A stretch of 54,729 nucleotides of DNA, from assembly GCA_029251525.1 (NCBI GenBank), contig JAQXDE010000043.1, positions 1 to 54,729 of the forward strand, written 5' to 3'. The notes under the pieces are model-generated. The model was not told the origin of the DNA and did not search any database. It was given only the letters and a program-made list of their open reading frames with translations. Below, piece by piece: positions 44,399-53,082 of the stretch (positions within the stretch are counted from its first letter, which is position 1; every line of letters starts with the position of its first letter). The position numbers and the translations under genes were made by a program. Origin of the DNA: Saprospiraceae bacterium. Its GTDB lineage: Bacteria; Bacteroidota; Bacteroidia; Chitinophagales; Saprospiraceae.

Positions 44399-46093
44399 AT
44401 GAAATTTACAGATTTCCCATATCAAAGACCTGAGTTAGATTCTTTTGTTAAAAAATTTGAAATACTTTTAGAAGGTTTTGAAAATGCTGACTCATTGGAA
44501 TCACAAAATGATTTTTTTGAAAAAATTAACGAGATGCGAGAAGACTTTTCCTCAATGAATAGTCTTTGTCGGATTCGACATAGTATTAATACTAGAGATG
44601 AATTTTATGAAAAAGAAAATACTTTCTTTGATGAAAATTCACCAAAATACGAGGCTTTAAATAATCGCTTTTACCAGCTTATTGTAAATTCAAAATTCAG
44701 AAAGTCTTTGGAGAAAAAATGGGGTAGTCAACTTTTTGTTATTGCTGATTTGAGTTTAAAAACCTTTCAACCAACTATTTTAGAAGACCTTCAAAAAGAA
44801 AATAAACTTATTAGTAATTACAACAAAATTAAAGCAATAGCTGAAATTGAATTTGAAGGAAAAAAATATAACTTATCAACCATCATTCCATTAGAAAACT
44901 CAAAAAGTCGTCCATCTAGAAAAGCTGCCGCAGAGGCAAAATGGACATTTTACGAAAAAAACTCAGAGGCTTTTGAACAAATTTATGACCAACAAGTCAA
45001 AGTTCGACATGAAATTGCACAAAAATTGGGTTATAAAAACTTCATCGAACTAGGCTATGCGCGAATGTTACGATCAGACTATAATGCAGAGATGGTAGCC
45101 AATTTTCGAAAACAAATCCTAGAGCATGTAGTTCCTGTAGCAACAAAGTTATACGAACGACAAAAGAATCGATTAGGATTAGAATCTTTAAAATACTACG
45201 ATGTTGGATTCCGCTTTGCCTCTGGTAATCCGAAACCACAAGGTTCGCCAGATTGGATTTTGAACCATGCTAGTAAAATGTACACTGACCTGTCTCCTGA
45301 AACAAAAGAATTTTTCAATTTTATGCGAGACAATGAGTTGATGGATTTAGTTAACAAGGAAGGGAAATCAACTGGAGGATATTGCTCATTTATTGGCAAA
45401 TATAAAGCACCTTATATTTTTTCTAACTTCAATGGAACAAGTGGTGACATTGATGTTTTGACACATGAGGCAGGACATGCTTTTCAAGTATACTCAAGTC
45501 GAAATATTGGTTTGGATGAATATAATTGGCCAACTTATGAAGCTTGTGAAATTCATTCAATGAGTATGGAGTTCTTTACTTACCCATGGATGGACCTATT
45601 TTTTGAGCATGAAACAGATAAGTATAAATTTGCTCATTTAGCGAGCGCAATTAAATTTTTGCCGTACGGAGTTGCTGTAGATGAGTTCCAACATTTCGTT
45701 TATGAAAATCCAACAATCACCTCAAAAGAACGGAATGAAGCGTGGAGAAAAATTGAAAGAAAGTATCTTCCTCACATTGATTATGGGGATAATTTGTTTT
45801 TAAAAAATGGGGGTTTCTGGCAAAAACAAAGTCACATTTTTTCTTCTCCATTTTATTATATCGACTACACTCTTGCACAGGTTTGTGCCTTTCAATTTTG
45901 GAAAAAAGACCAAGAGAATCATACTTCTGCATGGAATGATTATATTAATTTATGCCAAGCTGGAGGAAGTCAATCTTTTTTAAATTTAGTAAAATTAGCG
46001 AATTTAATGTCACCTTTTCAAGAAGATTGCGTTAAAAGTGTAATTGGAACTATCAAAAGTTGGTTAGACTCGGTCGATGATTCTAAATTTTAG
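44399..46093 (+). CDS. pepF: M3-family oligoendopeptidase F
   Basis: A cytosolic zinc endopeptidase that cleaves short peptides. The 564-aa protein has an N-terminal helical domain (about 1-190), then the M3 catalytic domain with the zinc motif HEAGH (His356, Glu357, His360) and the third-ligand Glu in EACEIHSMSMEFF (about 382). It lacks a signal peptide. It probably recycles peptides such as those taken up by the importer at 30393-35032. It is followed by a WecA-type gene with its own promoter. Confidence 0.9.
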   Translation: MKFTDFPYQRPELDSFVKKFEILLEGFENADSLESQNDFFEKINEMREDFSSMNSLCRIRHSINTRDEFYEKENTFFDENSPKYEALNNRFYQLIVNSKFRKSLEKKWGSQLFVIADLSLKTFQPTILEDLQKENKLISNYNKIKAIAEIEFEGKKYNLSTIIPLENSKSRPSRKAAAEAKWTFYEKNSEAFEQIYDQQVKVRHEIAQKLGYKNFIELGYARMLRSDYNAEMVANFRKQILEHVVPVATKLYERQKNRLGLESLKYYDVGFRFASGNPKPQGSPDWILNHASKMYTDLSPETKEFFNFMRDNELMDLVNKEGKSTGGYCSFIGKYKAPYIFSNFNGTSGDIDVLTHEAGHAFQVYSSRNIGLDEYNWPTYEACEIHSMSMEFFTYPWMDLFFEHETDKYKFAHLASAIKFLPYGVAVDEFQHFVYENPTITSKERNEAWRKIERKYLPHIDYGDNLFLKNGGFWQKQSHIFSSPFYYIDYTLAQVCAFQFWKKDQENHTSAWNDYINLCQAGGSQSFLNLVKLANLMSPFQEDCVKSVIGTIKSWLDSVDDSKF

Positions 46094-46157
46094 CATTGTT
46101 TTGATGAATATTCAACCTTTTACTCATAGTAAACCGACATGAGATAAAAAGATTGCC

Positions 46158-46165
46158 TATTTTTG
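46158..46165 (+). promoter_or_regulatory. -7 element of the WecA-type gene
   Basis: TATTTTTG then C. The predicted transcript start (about 46172) is downstream of the ATG-led extension at 46153, which supports the start at 46210. Confidence 0.45.
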
Positions 46166-46209
46166 CACTACAGAAAAACCATTTTAAAACAACTATCCCA
46201 AAATCCATT

Positions 46210-47289
46210 ATGTTTGACATCATCCTAAGTTTTATTACAGCTTTCACACTTACTTATTTTGCCATACCATCTATTATCCATGTTGCAAAAGTTAAAGGAC
46301 TTTGTGATGAACCCGGCGAACGACGAGCTCACACTGAAACTACTCCTTCCCTAGGAGGGATTGCTATTTTCGCTGGGATGATTTTTTCAATCGTCCTGTG
46401 GACACCTTTCGGCGTCTTTGATGATTTGCAATACATTTTATGTGCTTTTATTATTATATTTTTGATTGGATCAAAAGATGATATCGTTCCTATTTCACCT
46501 CGTACTAAGCTGGCTGGTGAATTGTTTGCTGCTGGAATAATTGTTTGGAAATCAAACGTAAAATTGACTAGCCTTTATGGAATTTTTGGAATTTATGATC
46601 TTCCAGAATTTTGGGCAGTAATTATTTCAATTTTCATTATCATAGTAATTATCAATGCATTTAATTTGATTGATGGAATTAATGGTTTATCGGGAAGTAT
46701 TGGAACATTAATCTCAGTCGTTCTGGGGTTTTGGTTTTATTTAATAGATGAAATTGGCCTGGCTTTAGTTGCGTTTGCATTAGCAGGAGCGTTGATTGCA
46801 TTCTTAAAATATAATTTTACGCCTGCGAAAATTTTCATGGGCGATACAGGTTCATTATTGGTAGGATTAGTCAGTTCAATATTAATCATCAAATTTATTG
46901 AATTTCATGATCCTTCATTAGTTACTCCAGCAAAGGCAAAATATACATTTCAAGCCGTTCCTGCAGTTGCGATTGGAATTTTAATTCTGCCTCTTTTTGA
47001 TACACTTAGGGTTTTTACCATGAGAATTTTAAAAGGAAAATCTCCTTTCAATCCTGATCGAACTCACATTCATCATCTACTGTTGGATTTTGGATTTTCA
47101 CATATGCAAGGTACCGGAATCCTAGTTGCAGTAAATGCTGGGTTTATGCTTTTAGTATTTTATTTACAAAATATTGGATTGCATTATCTTCTATTTATCG
47201 TAATTGGTCTTGCAATAGTTTTATCTACAAGCTTAAATTGGACAGTTAATAGAAAGAAAAAAAGAATCACCAATTTGTCGGCTTCTTAA
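46210..47289 (+). CDS. WecA/TagO-type undecaprenyl-phosphate sugar-1-phosphate transferase
   Basis: A polytopic inner-membrane glycosyltransferase of family 4 that starts surface-glycan synthesis by placing a HexNAc-1-phosphate (often GlcNAc) on undecaprenyl phosphate. It shows about ten TM segments, the DD motif in GSKDDIVPISPRTKL, NAFNLIDGINGLSG, GDTGSLLVG, and DRTHIHHLLLDFGFSH; the HIHH segment separates it from MraY. I start at the ATG at 46210 (359 aa) because it opens TM1. It belongs with UppS and the O-antigen ligase in envelope glycan assembly. Confidence 0.88.
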   Translation: MFDIILSFITAFTLTYFAIPSIIHVAKVKGLCDEPGERRAHTETTPSLGGIAIFAGMIFSIVLWTPFGVFDDLQYILCAFIIIFLIGSKDDIVPISPRTKLAGELFAAGIIVWKSNVKLTSLYGIFGIYDLPEFWAVIISIFIIIVIINAFNLIDGINGLSGSIGTLISVVLGFWFYLIDEIGLALVAFALAGALIAFLKYNFTPAKIFMGDTGSLLVGLVSSILIIKFIEFHDPSLVTPAKAKYTFQAVPAVAIGILILPLFDTLRVFTMRILKGKSPFNPDRTHIHHLLLDFGFSHMQGTGILVAVNAGFMLLVFYLQNIGLHYLLFIVIGLAIVLSTSLNWTVNRKKKRITNLSAS

Positions 47290-47315
47290 AAGTTGAGAAA
47301 TGTGAAAAATAAATT

Positions 47316-47675
47316 ATGAATTTCATCTTAGTTTTTATTGGTGGTGGTTTAGGAAGCATTTGTCGATTTGGAATTTCTCTTTTTATGAAAAATCAAGGTT
47401 ATGTTTTTCCGATGGCTACACTTTTGGCGAATGCACTAAGTTGTATTGTCTTGGGTACGTTAGTTGGTTGGACGATAAAAAATGGGAACACCTCGGATGT
47501 TCAAAAATATTTATTGATGACTGGATTTTGCGGTGGGTTTAGTACTTTTTCGACATTTACTAATGAGACGTTTCAACTTTTACAAGATGGGAATCTAGCT
47601 TTTGCCTTTGGGAATATCTTGGTGAGCTTAATTGTTTGTTTGATTTGTATTTTTATTGGTATAAAATGCGTTTAA
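47316..47675 (+). CDS. crcB: Fluoride ion channel CrcB/Fluc
   Basis: A small dual-topology membrane channel that exports fluoride. The 119-aa length, four TM segments, GGGLGSICRFGIS and the fluoride-track motif GFCGGFSTFSTFTNE are all classic. It starts 26 bp after the WecA-type gene and probably reads from that promoter. There is no room for a fluoride riboswitch in the spacer. Confidence 0.93.
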   Translation: MNFILVFIGGGLGSICRFGISLFMKNQGYVFPMATLLANALSCIVLGTLVGWTIKNGNTSDVQKYLLMTGFCGGFSTFSTFTNETFQLLQDGNLAFAFGNILVSLIVCLICIFIGIKCV

Positions 47676-47704
47676 CGATTAAAATTTAGTTTTTTTTCAA
47701 AAAA

Positions 47705-47742
47705 GAAAAGTCATCCAGAGTAATAACTCTAGATGACTTTTC
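47705..47742. terminator. Bidirectional terminator after crcB
   Basis: Arms 47705-47721 and 47726-47742 pair over 17 bp with one mismatch and a 4-nt loop. It lies between convergent crcB and ileS. Confidence 0.75.
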
Positions 47743-47814
47743 TCTAATTACCACTTACATTTTTTAAAGCCTTTTGAATCAGACCTTTGTGCGTAAGGAG
47801 CTATATAATCTTTG

Positions 47815-50800
47815 CTATGAAAGTTCGACTTGAATATTTAAGGATACTTGGTCATTTAACTCTATCACTTCGCCTTTCACATCACTTTTTGTATTCAAGC
47901 TAATTGCTAGAGTTTCCGTACAAATATAATCCGAAAATTGCTCCAACGCAGGACGAATTGATTCGTGATTTTCCAACGTCACTACAATTTTATCCGTCAC
48001 ATTAAAATCGCGAGTCTTTCGAATATTTTGAATACGGTTCACTAACTCCCGAGCAGTTCCCTCTGCCAATAGATCATCAGTCACTGTTACATCCAAAGCA
48101 ACAGTCAATGCCCCATCATTAGCTACTGTCCAACCTGGAATATCATCTGAAGTGATTTCAAAATCTTCCAAAGTCAATTCATAGTTTTCTTCTCCAATAA
48201 CTAATTGATAGCTATTTGACTTTTCAATATCACCAATATCTTCTTGAGTCAAACCTCCAATAGTAGCAGCTGCAGCTTTCATATTTTTGCCTAATTTCCG
48301 TCCAAGCGTTTTGAAATTTGGTTTTATTTTCTTCTTGATAAAACCAGTAGTTTCTGTCAAATATTCAATCTCTTTCACATTCACTTCTGATAAAATCAAA
48401 TCTTTGACCGCTTCCACTTGCGCTTGGAAAGTACTATCCAAAACAGGTAATAATATCTTTTGCAATGGCTGACGGACTCTGTGATTTTCTTTCTTTCTAA
48501 TGGATAAAACCAAAGAAGAAATTCGTTGAGCATAATCCATTCTTTCCTCCAAAGCTTCGTCGATCAAGTCATGATTTGCTTTTGTCAAAAAAGTCAAATG
48601 AACAGAGTCATGTTTCCATCTACCGCCATTTACTTTTTCATTTTTTCGAATTGGATCAGTCAAATTCCGATATAACCATTCCGCAAAGAAAGGCGCAACG
48701 GCTGACATTAATTGTGAAACTATTATCATACATTCATACAAAGTTTCGTATGCAGCACGCTTGTCAGCATCAGAATCGCTTTTCCAAAAACGACGTCGAC
48801 ACAATCTCACATACCAATTAGACAAATCATTTAAAGCAAAATCCTCAATATCACGACATGCTTTAGTCATCTCATAATCATCCATCGAAACTGTATAAGA
48901 TTTAATTAATGAATTCAATTTTGAAATAATCCATTTATCAATTTCAGGTCTTTCTGAAATAGCAGTCACATTATTCTCATCCATTTCAAAGCCATCAATA
49001 TTAGCATATGTCGCAAAGAAATTATACATATTAAAAAGTGTCCCAAAAAACTTTTTACGTTTTTCATCTACTCCATCAATATCAAATTTCAAATTATCCC
49101 ATGGCGGTGAGTTTGCAATCATGTACCAACGATTTGCATCCGCGCCATAAGTGCTCAATGCTTCAAATGGCTCAACGGCGTTGCCTAACCGTTTAGACAT
49201 TTTAACTCCGTTTTTTGCTAAAACTAAACCATTCGAAACAACATTTTTATACGCTACATTATCAAAAACCATTGTTGCTATTGCATGCAAAGTGTAAAAC
49301 CATCCACGAGTTTGATCTACTCCTTCAGCAATAAAATCTGCTGGGAAGTTTCGTTCAAACTTTTCTTTATTTTCAAAAGGATAATGCCATTGTGCATAAG
49401 GCATAGAACCTGAATCAAACCAAACATCAATCAAATCTAGTTCACGCTTCATTGGTTGACCATCTTCGGTTGCCAAAATTACATCATCAATATATGGTCT
49501 GTGCAAATCTTTAGGTACTTCTTGATCTTTTCCTAAGAGATTATTCGCATACTCTATCTCCCTCGTTAATTCTTCGATAGAAGAAATACATTTCTGCCCT
49601 TCGCCATCTTCCGTTCTCCAAATCGGAAGTGGAATGCCCCAAAATCTTGAACGAGATAAATTCCAATCTTGTAAGTTCTCCAACCATTTTCCAAAACGGC
49701 CTTCTCCTGTTGAAGCAGGTTTCCAATTGATCGTTTTGTTCAACTCGAACATTCTTTCTTTTACTGAAGCAGCTTTAACAAACCAACTGTCCAAAGGATA
49801 ATATAAAATTGGCTTATCTGTTCTCCAACAATGTGGGTAGTTGTGTTCATATTTCGCAACATTAAAAGCTTTATTTTCTTTTTTTAACTTGACAGAAATA
49901 TCGATATCGACGTTTACATAGTCAGGATCGTCTTTATAATTTTTCACATAACGACCTGAAAATTCACCTACTGTATCTTTAAATTTTCCTTGCTTATCTA
50001 CCAAAGTCAATGCACCAATTCCATTTTGAACTCCAACCATTCTATCGTCCGCACCGAAAGAAGGAGCCGTATGAACGATTCCTGTTCCATCTTCTGTTGT
50101 TACAAAATTTCCTAAGATTACTCGAAAAGCATCCGTTTTTCCTTGCAATGGTTCGATCTCATTTCCAAAATCTAACAATTGCTCATAACGGATTCCTTCC
50201 ATCAATGCACCTTTGAAAGATTCACTTTGCTCGATGATCTCTGGTTGATTTTTTGCACCAAACCATTTCTTCACTAATGCTTCAGCCATAACTACACTTA
50301 CTGGTAAATCTGTGTAGCTATTTTTCATTTTGATTTTCACATAATCAATTTTACCTCCAGCAGTCAACGCAGTATTTGAAGGCAACGTCCAAGGAGTAGT
50401 CGTCCATGCTATGATTCGAACATCTTCATCATCTGCTTCGAAAAGGAAGTTAGATTTTTCATCTTTTTCCACTTTAAACATTGCAACTGCAGAAGTATCT
50501 TTTACATTTTTATAGCAACCTGGTTGGTTCAATTCATGGGTACTCAAACCTGTTCCAGCAGCTGGAGAATATGGTTGTATCGTATATCCTTTATACATCA
50601 AATCTTTATTATACAATTGCGACAACAACCACCAAACTGATTCGATGTATTCGTTTTCGTAAGTCACATAAGGATTCTCTAAGTCTACCCAATATCCCAT
50701 TTTGATCGTCAGGTCATCCCACAAATCCTTATATCGCATAACTGTCTCCCGACACTTTGCATTGTATTCATCTACCGTAATCTTAGTACCGATATCTTCT

Positions 50801-51120
50801 TTAGTTATTCCTAGTTCTTTTTCTACAGATAACTCAATCGGCAAACCATGTGTATCCCAACCACCTTTTCGTTCTACCCTTTTTCCTTTCAATGTATGGT
50901 ATCGACAAACCAAATCCTTGATCGTTCGAGCCATCACATGATGAATCCCGGGTTTCCCATTTGCCGAAGGCGGTCCTTCATAAAAGACATAAGAATTATC
51001 TTCACTTCTCTCCTCGACACTTTTTTCGAACACTTTATGGTCGTTCCAAAAAGCGAGTACCTCCTTATCTATCTCAGGAAGATTGAGGGATTTGACTTTA
51101 CGGTATTTTTCGTTTGACAT
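47815..51120 (-). CDS. ileS: Isoleucyl-tRNA synthetase with a swapped HIGH motif (GIHH)
   Basis: Charges tRNA-Ile; class I synthetase of 1101 aa, with the long type-2-like C-terminal region. The first catalytic signature reads G-I-H-H (residues 58-61) in place of H-x-G-H. The second is KMSKR (640-644). The editing domain is intact (TTPWTLPSNTAL near 230-245, and VDQTRGWFY of the catalytic domain). No C-terminal zinc-ribbon Cys cluster is obvious. The motif swap matters for mupirocin binding. Transcription probably starts about 26 nt upstream at 51153-51160. Confidence 0.96.
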   Translation of the reverse strand: MSNEKYRKVKSLNLPEIDKEVLAFWNDHKVFEKSVEERSEDNSYVFYEGPPSANGKPGIHHVMARTIKDLVCRYHTLKGKRVERKGGWDTHGLPIELSVEKELGITKEDIGTKITVDEYNAKCRETVMRYKDLWDDLTIKMGYWVDLENPYVTYENEYIESVWWLLSQLYNKDLMYKGYTIQPYSPAAGTGLSTHELNQPGCYKNVKDTSAVAMFKVEKDEKSNFLFEADDEDVRIIAWTTTPWTLPSNTALTAGGKIDYVKIKMKNSYTDLPVSVVMAEALVKKWFGAKNQPEIIEQSESFKGALMEGIRYEQLLDFGNEIEPLQGKTDAFRVILGNFVTTEDGTGIVHTAPSFGADDRMVGVQNGIGALTLVDKQGKFKDTVGEFSGRYVKNYKDDPDYVNVDIDISVKLKKENKAFNVAKYEHNYPHCWRTDKPILYYPLDSWFVKAASVKERMFELNKTINWKPASTGEGRFGKWLENLQDWNLSRSRFWGIPLPIWRTEDGEGQKCISSIEELTREIEYANNLLGKDQEVPKDLHRPYIDDVILATEDGQPMKRELDLIDVWFDSGSMPYAQWHYPFENKEKFERNFPADFIAEGVDQTRGWFYTLHAIATMVFDNVAYKNVVSNGLVLAKNGVKMSKRLGNAVEPFEALSTYGADANRWYMIANSPPWDNLKFDIDGVDEKRKKFFGTLFNMYNFFATYANIDGFEMDENNVTAISERPEIDKWIISKLNSLIKSYTVSMDDYEMTKACRDIEDFALNDLSNWYVRLCRRRFWKSDSDADKRAAYETLYECMIIVSQLMSAVAPFFAEWLYRNLTDPIRKNEKVNGGRWKHDSVHLTFLTKANHDLIDEALEERMDYAQRISSLVLSIRKKENHRVRQPLQKILLPVLDSTFQAQVEAVKDLILSEVNVKEIEYLTETTGFIKKKIKPNFKTLGRKLGKNMKAAAATIGGLTQEDIGDIEKSNSYQLVIGEENYELTLEDFEITSDDIPGWTVANDGALTVALDVTVTDDLLAEGTARELVNRIQNIRKTRDFNVTDKIVVTLENHESIRPALEQFSDYICTETLAISLNTKSDVKGEVIELNDQVSLNIQVELS

Positions 51121-51152
51121 ATTATTAAAATTATTATTTTTTAAAACGCATG

Positions 51153-51160
51153 CAAAGATA
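51153..51160 (-). promoter_or_regulatory. ileS -7 element
   Basis: TATCTTTG then C on the minus strand, giving a leader of about 26 nt. No -33 TTG at the usual distance; the leader is too short for a T-box. Confidence 0.5.
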
Positions 51161-51219
51161 AAAGGTTAAACCAATTATTGATTTTATTTCTGTAGTAAAA
51201 ACTAGGATTTTTAACTGTT

Positions 51220-51264
51220 TTTAAAAACAAAAAGCTCTGACAGTACAACCTGTCAGAGCTTTTT
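51220..51264 (-). terminator. Orphan intrinsic terminator between ileS and the ROK gene
   Basis: Perfect 15-bp arms (51229-51243 and 51250-51264, AAGCTCTGACAG core). On the minus strand TTTTTGTTTTT follows. It lies upstream of the ileS promoter and between divergent genes, so neither gene explains it. Confidence 0.75.
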
Positions 51265-51516
51265 ATTCAAATAAAAGAAGTAGCATCTACAGATTGTCTT
51301 GCAATCGCGGAATGATAATGATGCTAATTATTATATTTGAGTAAAAATTCATGTTATTTTTCTTTCTTTTTAAAAGATGGATAAATGTAGCAGTATTTTT
51401 GCTTAAAATCAAGGTCATCATTTTTTCAAAAACCAACCGTTCAGCACACTTGTTTTTGTTACAATAAATTCAAAAATAAGGTTCACTTTACGGAAATTAA
51501 AATAATTTATATCATT
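51265..51516. other. Divergent spacer, possible hidden minus-strand RNA; -7 element of the ROK gene
   Basis: A minus-strand TATTTTTG at 51478-51471 could start an RNA of about 240 nt ending at the orphan terminator. On the plus strand TATTTTTG at 51394-51401 could serve the ROK gene with a leader of about 109 nt. No protein-coding frame is supported. Confidence 0.35.
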
Positions 51517-52416
51517 ATGGATTTACATTGGGGAATAGATTTAGGAGGAACAAAAATTGAAGGAGTTGTGATGGAAGGAGGAAACCCTATTCCATTAAAA
51601 CGATTAAGAGTCCCTACTGATAGAGAGCGTGGTTACCAGCACATTTTAAATCAGATTTCAAAATTAATAGAAGTTCTTATCGCTGAAACTGGAGTTAAAC
51701 CTGATAAAATTGGAATTGGAACGCCAGGAGTTATAGATCCAATTTTAAATACAATGAAAAATTCCAACACCACGGTGATGAATGGAATGCCTTTCAAAAA
51801 AGATGTAGAGCAACTCTTAAATATTCCAATTGTCGTTGCCAATGACGCTAATTGTTTTGCTGTCGCAGAAACTAATATGGGAATTGTAAAAGAAAAAATG
51901 CCAAATGCAAAAGTTGTTTTTGGAGTTATAATGGGATCCGGTGTTGGAGGGGGAATTGTCATTAATGGAAAACCTATCACAGGTAGACAAGGTATTGCTG
52001 GAGAGTGGGGACATAATTTTTTAGATGCTTCAGGTGGCGATTGTTATTGTGGAAATACAGGTTGTGTAGAAACCATTATCTCTGGAATATCTTTAGAACG
52101 ATTTTATGAAGAACAAACTGGCGAGCATTTACCCTTGAAATCAATTATCGAAAAATATCACGAAGGAACAGATGGAGCAGCCACCAAAACTGTAAAACGA
52201 ATGTTAGAATTTTTTGGAAAAGGAATAGCCAACGTGATTAATATTTTAGATCCTGATGCGATCGTTATAGGTGGTGGAGTTAGCAATGTAGACTTATTAT
52301 ATAAAGAGGGCGTTGAAGAAGCTAGAAAATATATTTTCAACAATCGGTTCGATACTGTGTTTTTAAAACCGAAGCTTGGAGATAGTGCAGGAGTATTTGG
52401 TGCAGCATTATTATAG
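51517..52416 (+). CDS. ROK-family sugar kinase (fructokinase/NagK-like)
   Basis: Phosphorylates a hexose or amino-sugar with ATP. The 299-aa protein has the ATP-binding DLGGTKIEGVVME (9-21), the catalytic Asp in ANDANCFAVAE (Asp at about 110), GEWGHNFLD and the ROK zinc motif CYCGNTGCVE. The nearest resemblance I recognise is to Mak/NagK-type kinases, but the substrate is not fixed. It is 39 bp upstream of the ABC ATPase start and may be cotranscribed with it. Confidence 0.88.
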   Translation: MDLHWGIDLGGTKIEGVVMEGGNPIPLKRLRVPTDRERGYQHILNQISKLIEVLIAETGVKPDKIGIGTPGVIDPILNTMKNSNTTVMNGMPFKKDVEQLLNIPIVVANDANCFAVAETNMGIVKEKMPNAKVVFGVIMGSGVGGGIVINGKPITGRQGIAGEWGHNFLDASGGDCYCGNTGCVETIISGISLERFYEEQTGEHLPLKSIIEKYHEGTDGAATKTVKRMLEFFGKGIANVINILDPDAIVIGGGVSNVDLLYKEGVEEARKYIFNNRFDTVFLKPKLGDSAGVFGAALL

Positions 52417-52455
52417 TCCTCGATTCTAATCGAAAAAAGTAATTTGACAGAAACT

Positions 52456-53082
52456 ATGTTACAAACCAAAAATTTAAAATTTTCCTACGACGGAAAAAAC
52501 TATTTAGACTTCCCTGACATCAATTGTCAAAGAGGTGAACAATGGCTTTTATTAGGTCAATCAGGAAGTGGAAAAACAACACTATTACATTTGCTCGGTG
52601 GTTTACGAAAACCTAGACAAGGTGAAATTATGATTAATGGAGAAAATACTAATCAACTTTCCTCAACTGCTTTAGATCAGTTTCGAGGAAAAAATATTGG
52701 GATCGTTTTTCAAAAACCATACTTCGTTAGAGCCTTAACTGTCGAAGAAAATTTGATGTTAGCTCAGGAATTGGCAGGTCAGGATATCGACAAAGATTAC
52801 ATTTTTAAACTTCTCAATCAACTTAATGTCGGTCATAAGTTCAAATCCAAAACTGAAAATTTGAGTGAGGGAGAAAAACAAAGGGTTTCTATTGCTAGGG
52901 CATTAGTTAATCGTCCGACCGTAATTTTAGCAGATGAACCAACCTCTGCATTGGATGATAAAAACTGCCATGAAGTTATTAGGCTATTGGAACAACAATC
53001 TAAAGAAGCAAATGCAACTTTGCTTATAGTTACTCATGACGGTAGATTGAAAGAGTTAATAAAAAATCAAATTGAATTATGA
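52456..53082 (+). CDS. ABC transporter ATPase, LolD/MacB type
   Basis: Cytosolic ATPase of a type VII ABC system. It shows Walker A GQSGSGKTTLL, Q-loop VFQKPYF, signature LSEGEKQRVSIARAL, Walker B VILADEPTSALD and the H-loop VTHDG. I start at the ATG at 52456 (208 aa) rather than the TTG at 52444. Its stop overlaps the permease start as ATGA, so the two are coupled. Confidence 0.92.
   Translation: MLQTKNLKFSYDGKNYLDFPDINCQRGEQWLLLGQSGSGKTTLLHLLGGLRKPRQGEIMINGENTNQLSSTALDQFRGKNIGIVFQKPYFVRALTVEENLMLAQELAGQDIDKDYIFKLLNQLNVGHKFKSKTENLSEGEKQRVSIARALVNRPTVILADEPTSALDDKNCHEVIRLLEQQSKEANATLLIVTHDGRLKELIKNQIEL

Noticed and set aside
47290-47315. Fluoride riboswitch before crcB
   Set aside because: The spacer is only 26 bp and shows no crcB-motif pseudoknot.
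51121-51228. T-box in the ileS leader
   Set aside because: The leader is about 26 nt from the promoter, and no T-box consensus or specifier loop is visible. The terminator lies upstream of the promoter.
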